Source: Microcystis aeruginosa NIES-4325 (GTDB lineage Bacteria > Cyanobacteriota > Cyanobacteriia > Cyanobacteriales > Microcystaceae). From it: DNA of 52,441 nt. The stretch is taken from positions 1 through 52,441 of the forward strand of contig NZ_BJKP01000023.1 in NCBI RefSeq assembly GCF_008974145.1, given 5' to 3'. The position numbers and the translations under genes were made by a program. The stretch's first letter is position 1. The number at the start of each line of letters is the position of its first letter. This document shows positions 10,409-18,044 of this stretch, in pieces. Below the pieces are notes generated by a model, which searched no databases, was not told the origin of the DNA, and worked only from the letters and a program-made list of their open reading frames with translations.

Positions 10409-11632
10409 ATGGATATCCCCTCTCTACTCCACAGGGCAGAAAAGGCCTTACTCCCCATCTTTTCGGAAATTGACGCACAGGTCAAGGACAATCTCCGTCA
10501 AGTCCTCGCTGCTTTCCGTGAAAACCGCGTCGGGGTGCATCATTTTGCTAGTGTTAGTGGTTATGGTCATGATGACTTGGGACGGGATACTTTAGATCAA
10601 GTGTTCGCCCAAGCTCTGGGGGCCGAAAAGGCAGCGGTGCGGGTACAATTTGTTTCAGGAACCCATGCGATCGCCTGTGCCTTGTATGGGGTTCTTCGAC
10701 CGGGGGATGAGATGTTAGCGGTAGCGGGTGCGCCCTACGATACCCTAGAGGAAGTAATTGGGATTAGGGGCAGTGGTCAAGGCTCTTTAAAGGATTTTGG
10801 CGTTAGTTATCGGCAATTAGAGCTAGATTCTACTGGTGCGATCGATTGGTTGTCCTTGGCAACGGCAGTGAAACCCCAAACCCGTTTAGTACATATTCAA
10901 AGATCCTGTGGTTATTCCTGGCGATCGAGTTTGTCTATTGACGAAATCGAGAGAATTGTCCGTATAGTTAAACAACAAAACCCGAATACGGTCTGTTTTG
11001 TTGATAATTGCTATGGAGAATTTATCAACACCCAAGAACCCACCGACGTGGGGGCAGATCTGATGGCCGGTTCTCTCATTAAAAACCCCGGAGGTACAAT
11101 CGTCACGGCCGGGGGATACATAGCAGGTAAAGCGGAATTAGTGGAAATGGCCTGCTATCGTCTGACAGCACCGGGGATCGGTAGCGAGGGAGGGGCAACT
11201 TTTGACCAAAATCGTCTTCTTTATCAGGGATTGTTTCTAGCGCCGCAAATGGTGGGAGAAGCAATGAAAGGCAGTCATTTAATTGCCTATGTGGGCGATA
11301 AGTTGGGTTATCCAGTTAATCCCGCTCCTTTTGTGCCTCGACGCGATATTATTCAAGCAATTAAACTCGGTTCCCCCGATAAGCTGATTGCCTTCTGTAA
11401 AGCCATTCAAGCCTATTCTCCCATCGGTTCCTACTTGGATCCCATTCCTGCCCAAATGCCAGGCTATGAGAGCAAAGTAGTGATGGCTGGTGGCACGTTT
11501 ATCGATGGTAGCACCTCGGAATTCTCCGCCGATGGACCTCTACGGGAACCCTATATCGTTTTTTGTCAGGGGGGAACCCATTGGACTCATATTTCTTTAG
11601 CTTTAGAACAAGCGATCGCCGCTTTATCTTAA
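10409..11632 (+). CDS. PLP-dependent enzyme of the methionine gamma-lyase/aluminium resistance family
   Basis: The roughly 407-residue protein belongs to the Cys/Met metabolism PLP fold group annotated as aluminium resistance protein or methionine gamma-lyase family. Visible parts are the N-terminal HHFASVSGYGHDDLGRDTLD, the cofactor region VSGTHAIACAL, the Asp of VDNCYGEF, and the Schiff-base Lys in GSLIKNPGG. The family is widespread in cyanobacteria and Firmicutes; its reaction here is not known. ATG at 10409 (MDIPSLL) is preferred over the TTG immediately before it. The gene is divergent from desC and no partner is adjacent. Confidence 0.88.
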   Translation: MDIPSLLHRAEKALLPIFSEIDAQVKDNLRQVLAAFRENRVGVHHFASVSGYGHDDLGRDTLDQVFAQALGAEKAAVRVQFVSGTHAIACALYGVLRPGDEMLAVAGAPYDTLEEVIGIRGSGQGSLKDFGVSYRQLELDSTGAIDWLSLATAVKPQTRLVHIQRSCGYSWRSSLSIDEIERIVRIVKQQNPNTVCFVDNCYGEFINTQEPTDVGADLMAGSLIKNPGGTIVTAGGYIAGKAELVEMACYRLTAPGIGSEGGATFDQNRLLYQGLFLAPQMVGEAMKGSHLIAYVGDKLGYPVNPAPFVPRRDIIQAIKLGSPDKLIAFCKAIQAYSPIGSYLDPIPAQMPGYESKVVMAGGTFIDGSTSEFSADGPLREPYIVFCQGGTHWTHISLALEQAIAALS

Positions 11633-11787
11633 ACGGGTCCTCTCACTTTCCTTCTCTCCTCTAGTTAATCCCAATCGAACTTTAAAAACTCAGTTATGGA
11701 TTGTTTCTCCCCACTTTCCTATACTTTTTAAACAGGATTATAATAACAGTGCTACGATAAAACCGATCAAATATCTAAGGAGTTGTC

Positions 11788-12603
11788 ATGAATTACAATC
11801 GCAATATAATACCATTAATGGCGGGGGGGATTTTAATATTAACCATTACTACCGTACTGCGCCCTTTTGCCGTTATTGATACTGGCGAACGGGGCATTGT
11901 CATGTACTTTGGCAAAGTGCAAAAACAAATCCTCGATGAAGGAATTCATCCTGTTATACCGATTGTCACCAAGATCAAGCGCCTCAACGTTCGAGTACAA
12001 ACAACGGAAGTAAAGGCAAAAGGATCTTCCAAAGATTTGCAAGATGTAGAAACAACTATTATCGTTAACTGGCACATCGACCCCGACCAAGTTAATAAGA
12101 TTTATCAACAAGTTGGGGATATCAATGTGATTGTCTCTGGTATTATAAACCCCGCAGTATCAGAAATTGTCAAAGCGGCAACAGCACAACGTCCCGTACA
12201 GAATATCTTGCAAGAGCGAGGAGAACTCAAGCGTGAAATTGACACTTCCCTCGCCGAAAGATTAAGACGTTATGGGATAATTATCAATGATGTATCTCTC
12301 GTTAATTTTGGTTTTTCTGAAGAGTTTAACGCAGCGATTGAAGCCAAACAAGTAGCGGAACAAAAGGCAGAAGAAGCCGCTTTTCGCGCACAACAAGCAG
12401 AACAGGAAGCGAAAGCGGAAATCAACCGCGCAAAGGGACAGGCAGAAGCTCAAAAACTATTGCGCCAAAACCTAACAGCAGAAATTTTACAACAACGAGC
12501 AATCGAAAAGTGGGATGGACGTTTTCCTGTCGTCATGGCTGGTTCAGGCTCCCTTCCCCTGATCAATATCGATTCCAATTTGTTATCATCTCAAAAAGAG
12601 TAA
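11788..12603 (+). CDS. Prohibitin/SPFH (Band 7) domain protein
   Basis: The 271-residue protein has an N-terminal membrane segment at about residues 9-25 with little signal-peptide character, then the SPFH domain with DTGERGIVMYFGKV and IVTKIKRLNVRVQTTEV. A long Glu/Ala/Gln-rich coiled coil follows (about residues 185-230, KQVAEQKAEEAAFRAQQAEQ). The order and size match cyanobacterial prohibitin homologues, which form ring-shaped membrane assemblies and are proposed to protect membrane proteins or regulate FtsH-type proteolysis. The ATG at 11788 has AAGGAG seven nt upstream, a strong ribosome binding site. The gene stands alone. Confidence 0.93.
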   Translation: MNYNRNIIPLMAGGILILTITTVLRPFAVIDTGERGIVMYFGKVQKQILDEGIHPVIPIVTKIKRLNVRVQTTEVKAKGSSKDLQDVETTIIVNWHIDPDQVNKIYQQVGDINVIVSGIINPAVSEIVKAATAQRPVQNILQERGELKREIDTSLAERLRRYGIIINDVSLVNFGFSEEFNAAIEAKQVAEQKAEEAAFRAQQAEQEAKAEINRAKGQAEAQKLLRQNLTAEILQQRAIEKWDGRFPVVMAGSGSLPLINIDSNLLSSQKE

Positions 12604-12921
12604 ATAACTTTAGTTTGCGTTAAAGAGATTTTACCATGACTTCCACGAAAGAATAGGGCCGACTGGCTAAGGTAAAATTTCCAATCAAGAACTGCTGGGG
12701 CTGCATCTTAACTTTGTAGAAATATCGATAATCGAGAATTATCAGTGACTCTTAAATTATTCCCAATATATGAACAACCGCAGGTGAGTATCGTAGATTG
12801 ACAAATATGAGATGCAGCCACTTCTCGAACTTGTTTAACTCGATGCCAGACGGGAAAATAAACACAAATCTAACTATACTCATTACAATATAAATATCAA
12901 CGACCACGATAAAAAACTCTT
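12604..12921. other. Gene-free stretch with one inverted repeat
   Basis: No coding frame is credible. GGCTGCATCT at 12699-12708 and AGATGCAGCC at 12810-12819 are perfect 10-nt inverted arms about 100 bp apart, possibly the ends of a small non-autonomous element or a long hairpin. The vWA gene promoter probably lies in the AT-rich 12860-12915 part, but no clear boxes stand out. Confidence 0.35.
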
Positions 12922-14184
12922 ATGCGGGTAACTCTAAAATCGGCCTTGAGTGATAGTCATATCGACGCTAATCAAAGCAGCAGTCAACGTCAACTGATGC
13001 TATCGATCGCCGCCACCAGTGAACAGATCAACACAAATTTACCAATTAATCTTTGTTTAGTTCTCGATCATAGCGGTTCTATGCAGGGAAAACCCCTAGA
13101 AACGGTCAAAAAAGCGGCTTTAAGTTTAATAGAATCCCTCGGAGTTAATGATCGTCTCTCGGTGATAGCTTTCGATCATCGCGCTAAAGTTATTCTTCCC
13201 TCCCAATCGCGACAGGATGATCTGACCTTAATTCGCTCAAAAATTCAACAATTACGAGCGGGAGGAGGCACGGCGATCGATGAAGGGATAAAATTAGGTA
13301 TTCAAGAAAGTTCTAGCGGCAGCAAAGGTTATGTATCTCATATTTTTCTGCTTACCGATGGTGAAAATGAACACGGAGATAATCAACGCTGTTTAAAATT
13401 AGCCGCAGTAGCAGCTGAGTACGGTATAACCTTAAATACCTTCGGTTTTGGCGATCATTGGAATCAAGATATACTAGAAAAAATTGCCGATATCGCTGGC
13501 GGAAGTTTATCCTATATCGAAAGACCCGAACAGGCTTTAATTGAATTTACTCGTCTGTTTAACCGTCTGCAATCTGTGCGGTTAACTAACGCTTTCCTGC
13601 AATTAGAATTAGATGCCCGGACTCATTTAGCCGACTTAAAACCCATCGCCCAAGTTGCCCCGGAAACCATAGAAATGAGCCTACAAAAAGAGGGCAATTT
13701 TTACATCACCCGTTTGGGGGATTTAATGATAGATGAAGAAAAAATTCTCCTCCTCAATCTCTATATTGACCAAATTCCCCCCGGTACTCACACCATAGCT
13801 AAGGTGAAGATTCGCTACGATGATCCCGCTTCCGGTCAAAAAGGGCTAGAAACTGCAACTTTTAGCCTTGATATCACCTCCCAAGCTCTCTATCAATCCC
13901 AATTAAACGAGCAAGTTCAGAAATCAATTCTCACTTTAGCCAAATATCGTCAAACCCAAATCGCCGAAGAAAAATTAAAACAGGGCGATCGAGCAGCCGC
14001 CGCCACCATGCTACAAACTGCGGCCAAAACGGCCCTACAATTGGGAGAGAAAAATGCCGCCACTGTCCTTCAAACGAATGCCACCCGTTTACAGGTGGGA
14101 GAAGAATTGAGCGAGGGGGATTTAAAGAAAACCCGCATTATTGCTAAAACAAGACTACAAACCGACGGAGAAGCAGGAAAATAA
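12922..14184 (+). CDS. von Willebrand factor type A domain protein
   Basis: The 420-residue protein has a vWA domain at about residues 40-215. The MIDAS motif is complete: DHSGSM near residue 49, a Thr in the AGGGTAIDEG segment, and LLTDGEN near residue 147. A beta-rich middle part and a C-terminal helical region (REE-like, with KLKQGDRAAAATMLQ) follow, as in cyanobacterial vWA proteins of unknown role. No signal peptide is evident, so it is probably cytosolic. The TPM-domain gene follows immediately on the same strand and may overlap its stop codon, which suggests co-expression. Its function is likely metal-dependent protein binding. Confidence 0.9.
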   Translation: MRVTLKSALSDSHIDANQSSSQRQLMLSIAATSEQINTNLPINLCLVLDHSGSMQGKPLETVKKAALSLIESLGVNDRLSVIAFDHRAKVILPSQSRQDDLTLIRSKIQQLRAGGGTAIDEGIKLGIQESSSGSKGYVSHIFLLTDGENEHGDNQRCLKLAAVAAEYGITLNTFGFGDHWNQDILEKIADIAGGSLSYIERPEQALIEFTRLFNRLQSVRLTNAFLQLELDARTHLADLKPIAQVAPETIEMSLQKEGNFYITRLGDLMIDEEKILLLNLYIDQIPPGTHTIAKVKIRYDDPASGQKGLETATFSLDITSQALYQSQLNEQVQKSILTLAKYRQTQIAEEKLKQGDRAAAATMLQTAAKTALQLGEKNAATVLQTNATRLQVGEELSEGDLKKTRIIAKTRLQTDGEAGK

Positions 14185-14198
14185 TTAAAATTCGTCCC

Positions 14199-14990
14199 TT
14201 GCCCCTAGGAATTTTTCTGATGACAATGTTCGCTCTTCCCCCTGTTATTTTGCCTTCCTTAGTCAACGCTATTCCCATCGAACAGATACCGAAACTAAAT
14301 CCGCAAGGGGGATTATGGGTCAGCGATCGAGCTAATCTTTTAAGTCAGGCGGGTATTACGCAAATTTCCGGTGATATAGCCAAATTAGAGGCAGAAACCA
14401 GCGCCGAAATTGCTGTTGTCACCGTCCCCAATACCTTACCCTATCCTACCCCCAAAGCCTACGCCACAGCCCTATTTAATCGTTGGAAAATCGGCAAAAA
14501 ATCCCTAGATAACGGGGTTTTAATCCTCGTTTCCCTCAAGGATAGACGGATAGAAATCGAGACCGGTTATGGAGTCCAAAGATTTTTACCCGATGCTCAG
14601 GTCAAGGATATTATCTACACCTACATGATTCCCAGCTTCAAAACGGGAAACTACGAAGAGGGTATTCGAGCAGGTGTAACAGTTGTAAGCGGGTTTCTCC
14701 GTAGTGCTTATGGGTTGCGACAAACTGAATTTAAGCCTCAAATCGCAATGTCCATTCTTCATCTTGTTTTGGCTATCCTGATGGTGGGAGTGTCTTTTCC
14801 CTTGATGTTAATTCTCTATTTTGTTTATTTTCGTTGTGCCGTTGGTGGCAATGGTCGAGGTGGCCGCAGTGGTGGCAGCAACGGCAATAGCGACTATTGC
14901 GGTTATGATGGTTATGGTGGTGGTGGTTATGATGGTGGTGATTTCGGCGGCGGCAGTAGCGATGGTGGTGGCGGCGGCGGTGGTTGGTAG
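14199..14990 (+). CDS. TPM-domain (YgcG-type) membrane protein with Gly-rich tail
   Basis: The product has an N-terminal hydrophobic segment resembling a signal peptide ending near LPSLVNAIP, a TPM domain at about residues 35-165 (WVSDRANLLSQAGITQI, SAEIAVVTV, DNGVLILVSLKDRRIEIETG), a membrane helix at about 185-210, and a Gly/Tyr/Asp/Ser-rich tail ending in GGGGGW. This is the usual YgcG layout; relatives act in photosystem repair in plants or are of unknown role. The start is unsettled: TTG 14199 is used, but ATT at 14184 overlaps the vWA stop codon, follows AGGA by five nt and would add a basic n-region; ATG 14220 is a third choice. Confidence 0.85.
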   Translation: MPLGIFLMTMFALPPVILPSLVNAIPIEQIPKLNPQGGLWVSDRANLLSQAGITQISGDIAKLEAETSAEIAVVTVPNTLPYPTPKAYATALFNRWKIGKKSLDNGVLILVSLKDRRIEIETGYGVQRFLPDAQVKDIIYTYMIPSFKTGNYEEGIRAGVTVVSGFLRSAYGLRQTEFKPQIAMSILHLVLAILMVGVSFPLMLILYFVYFRCAVGGNGRGGRSGGSNGNSDYCGYDGYGGGGYDGGDFGGGSSDGGGGGGGW

Positions 14991-14998
14991 AGATCCAC

Positions 14999-15916
14999 TC
15001 ATTGAAACAAAATCCCAATTCCTAGCAAAGCAATCATCACCCCGAAAATCGCCCGCAAGTTAATCCGATCCCCCATCATGGCAGCGATCGGTAAGACAAA
15101 TAAAGGACTGGTGGCGGTGAGAGTTTGGGCAATACCCACAGGAGAGAATTTTAAAGCAGTTTGCTGTAACCAAATTCCTAAAAACGTACTGCCGAAAGCA
15201 GTGACAATAATAATAGCAATCAGACGCAATGACCAGTTAATTGGTGGTGATGATTCCTGACGGCGAAAAAACATCAGAATTAACACTATTACCGTCCCCG
15301 CTAACAGACGAAAAAGGGTACTCTGCAAAGAAGACATTCCCGACTGCACCAGTGCCTGACGAGATAAAACCGCCCCCACTGCTTGGGAAATCGCTGCAAT
15401 TAAAGCCCAGGCAATTCCTCGCCGCCAAGGACGTTGACTATTGATTTCGAGAGTTTTTTCGGAAATAACCCAAGCAACCCCGAAGATGGTCAAAATAATA
15501 CCAATATAAGCCGATATTTTCAGGGATTCCCCCAAAAAAGTCGCCGCCAGAATCGCCCCCAAGGCAGGCGAAAGGGTTTCTAACAGGAGGGTTTTTCGCG
15601 GTCCCAAATAATTAAGGGCGGTAAAATAGGCCGTGTCACCGATTCCTATACCAATTGCGCCACTTGTCAAGAGTATAAATACGGAACTTTGCTGATTAAT
15701 ATCGCGCCATTGTCCGGAAAGGGGCAGCGTCAGGGCAATTAAAGCGATCGCGACTACTCCTTTCAGAAAATTAAGCAATAAAGGCGGGATTTTCTGGCCT
15801 AATAGGCTATAAATCGCCGCAGAAATCGCCCAAAGCGCCGCCGCGCTCAAAGCCGCTATCTCTCCCGTTAAATTTTCACCGAGACTAAATCCGTTGAGCA
15901 TTATAGCAGTTTTCAT
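14999..15916 (-). CDS. EamA/DMT-family transporter
   Basis: The 305-residue protein has ten predicted membrane helices in two homologous halves, each an EamA repeat (first ALSAAALWAISAAIYSLLG, second ALIAAISQAVGAVLSRQAL). This is the drug/metabolite transporter superfamily of inner-membrane exporters for amino acids, nucleotide precursors or other small molecules; the substrate cannot be inferred. The conserved GPRKTLLLETLSPALGAI segment sits at the end of the first half. The stop codon lies 8 bp beyond the convergent TPM gene's stop, so read-through or antisense overlap of the two transcripts is likely. ATG 15916 is preferred. Confidence 0.92.
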   Translation of the reverse strand: MKTAIMLNGFSLGENLTGEIAALSAAALWAISAAIYSLLGQKIPPLLLNFLKGVVAIALIALTLPLSGQWRDINQQSSVFILLTSGAIGIGIGDTAYFTALNYLGPRKTLLLETLSPALGAILAATFLGESLKISAYIGIILTIFGVAWVISEKTLEINSQRPWRRGIAWALIAAISQAVGAVLSRQALVQSGMSSLQSTLFRLLAGTVIVLILMFFRRQESSPPINWSLRLIAIIIVTAFGSTFLGIWLQQTALKFSPVGIAQTLTATSPLFVLPIAAMMGDRINLRAIFGVMIALLGIGILFQ

Positions 15917-16252
15917 CAGAATGAGGCATGGGCAAGGGGCTTAAGTCCCTTGTTGGCAAAACTTGTCGATACCTTAGTAACGTCAAAAGCGCTATATATC
16001 TATCATCAATTGTTATGGTTTGAATTGAGAAAATCCTTCTTCCCTCTTGTCAAAATAACGGTGAAGTTGTGCGGCGACAGACAACCCTGGCACTTACCTA
16101 CAACCGATATTCGGTCCGCACCAACGAAGGGTTAGGCTTTAGATACAGCAACGCTCATTGATGATTCCGTCTCAGATCTCAAAATAAGATTAACTGATTG
16201 ACCTTAGTTTGACTCTCGACTAGACTAAGATTAGCTCTCTAACTTTAGTCTT
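15917..16252. other. Gene-free stretch between divergent genes
   Basis: CAAGGGGCTTAAGTCCCTTG at 15934-15953 is an imperfect palindrome able to form a short hairpin. The rest has no recognisable gene. TTGACC at about 16197 followed 17 nt later by TAGACT could be a weak promoter for the ATPase gene at 16253. The region marks the switch from housekeeping genes to the accessory island. Confidence 0.35.
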
Positions 16253-17743
16253 ATGCTCGAGATCGCAAAAGAAGACATCCTCTCCCGCCTTCAATTTGAT
16301 AATCCTTGGTGGGAGACAGACCGTAAGGGAAAAATAATCTATGAAGATACGCCACGGCGCAAGTACTTTGAGGCTTTTTCTCAAAACATCTTGGACACAA
16401 GTGTGCGTCGAGCAACAGTCTTGATGGGACCCAGACGTGTTGGTAAAACTGTCATGGTTTATCACACTATTCGTCTGCTCCTAGATTCTGGCATTAGTGC
16501 GGTAAATATTTTATATGTCTCTCTTGAAACTCCAATTTATACAGGACTTCCATTAGAGCGGATACTTAAGTATTTTCAGGAACTATTCAATCATGATCGC
16601 AATTCGAGGCTATTTGTCTTTTTTGACGAAATTCAATACTTGCGTGAGTGGGAAATTCATCTAAAATCCCTGGTTGATTCATTTCCAATCTGTCGATTTG
16701 TCGCTACTGGCTCTGCTGCTGCTGCTCTAAGGCTTAAAAGCACTGAGTCTGGTGCTGGTCGATTCAGCGACTATATCCTGCCACCGCTAACCTTTGCTGA
16801 ATATTTAATGTTTATAGGAAAAGAAAATGAATTAATAGAGACAAATGTCCATGACTCTGAAGATTCTAGTTATCCATCTAAGATCTATGAGTTTGTGTCT
16901 AAAGATATTGATCAGTTGAATAAGACTTTTATTAATTATTTGAACTTCGGTGGATATCCAGAAGCTGTCTTTTCTGAAACGATTCGACAGGATCCTGGGC
17001 AATATATTAAAAGCGATATCATTGACAAAGTTTTACTTCGAGATTTGCCAAGCCTTTATGGGATTAGTGATATTCAAGAACTGAATAGACTTTTCACAAC
17101 CCTGGCGTATAATTCAGGCAACGAAGTAAGTATCGAGGGGTTATCGCAATCCTCTGGTGTAGCTAAAAACACTATCAAACGTTACCTCGAGTATCTTGAG
17201 GCGGCATTCCTAATCCGCCGAGTAGAGAGAATTGATCAAAACGCTAAAAAGTTTAAGAGAGCAGTTTGCTTTAAAGTCTATTTAACTAATCCGTCAATGC
17301 GCGCTGCGCTATTTGGTCAGCTTGAAACAGACTCTAAGGCGATGGGAGCCATGACTGAAACCGCTATTTTTAGTCAATGGCAGCACAGTAAAATGATTGA
17401 GCTTTATTACGCACGATGGAAAACTGGAGAAATTGATATTGTACATTTAGATGCTGCCCATCAATCACCTTCTTGGATAGTTGAGGTTAAGTGGAGCGAT
17501 CGCACTCATAGTACACCTTCCGAACTGGACAACTGCATAGAATTTTTAAAAAAGAATCCAGGTATATCTCAACCGATCTTGGTGACAAGTAAAACTATTA
17601 GAGATGACAATTTTTTATACAAAGATATACGATTTCGCTTTGAACCCGCAAGTTTATATGCCTATGCTCTCGGTGCAAATATATTGCGAAATATTGACAA
17701 CAAGGTTAAGGGATCTCGTGCCAGGTCACTACCTCTTGAATAA
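16253..17743 (+). CDS. AAA-family ATPase with DUF4143 domain
   Basis: The 496-residue protein has an AAA_14 ATPase domain with Walker A GPRRVGKT near residues 62-69 and Walker B FVFFDEIQYL near 121-130, then a winged-helix-like segment (GLSQSSGVAKNTIKRYLEYL) and a C-terminal DUF4143 part ending in a restriction-nuclease-like beta stretch (GEIDIVHLD, SWIVEVKW). The D-x-n-EVK arrangement resembles a PD-(D/E)xK core, though catalysis is unproven. Such proteins are abundant and mobile in prokaryotes and often sit in accessory regions. It converges on the defence-like operon 300 bp away; a functional link is only suggested by position. Confidence 0.85.
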   Translation: MLEIAKEDILSRLQFDNPWWETDRKGKIIYEDTPRRKYFEAFSQNILDTSVRRATVLMGPRRVGKTVMVYHTIRLLLDSGISAVNILYVSLETPIYTGLPLERILKYFQELFNHDRNSRLFVFFDEIQYLREWEIHLKSLVDSFPICRFVATGSAAAALRLKSTESGAGRFSDYILPPLTFAEYLMFIGKENELIETNVHDSEDSSYPSKIYEFVSKDIDQLNKTFINYLNFGGYPEAVFSETIRQDPGQYIKSDIIDKVLLRDLPSLYGISDIQELNRLFTTLAYNSGNEVSIEGLSQSSGVAKNTIKRYLEYLEAAFLIRRVERIDQNAKKFKRAVCFKVYLTNPSMRAALFGQLETDSKAMGAMTETAIFSQWQHSKMIELYYARWKTGEIDIVHLDAAHQSPSWIVEVKWSDRTHSTPSELDNCIEFLKKNPGISQPILVTSKTIRDDNFLYKDIRFRFEPASLYAYALGANILRNIDNKVKGSRARSLPLE

Positions 17744-18044
17744 GAGTTGCTTGATATAGCCGTGATAGGTATGCCTAACAGTCTAGTTATGCCCGTCTTT
17801 GCTTGTGAGGTTAATGTAGGTTAGCAGTTCATTAAGCTTGTTTTTCAGATTTGGGGATGTCATAAGCGGGTTGTAAACTTCTCCTGCTTAGGGTTGCCAA
17901 ACATAACTAGGACTAAAGGAGCGTAATACTGGCAATATTCTTAGTTCTCGTTCGCTTGGCTTTGCTAAAACCAATCCATAGGATAGATAAGTTAAATAAT
18001 TCTTCGAGAAGCTCACTGTAAGATCGCTAAAGAAATTTTTTAAA
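17744..18044. other. Gene-free stretch between convergent genes
   Basis: No coding frame is credible. AGTCTAGTTATG near 17780 and the complement of CATAACTAGGACT near 17900 form inverted arms of about 12 nt, which might be the ends of a short non-autonomous element. No clear terminator with a T tract was found for either gene. Confidence 0.3.

Noticed and set aside
12922-14184. vWA protein as a TerY-type partner of the defence operon
   Set aside because: It lies several genes away on the other strand with housekeeping-like neighbours, and no kinase or phosphatase partner is present.
14773-15018. His/Arg-rich frames antisense to the TPM gene
   Set aside because: They mirror the Gly-rich tail of the TPM protein and have no independent support.
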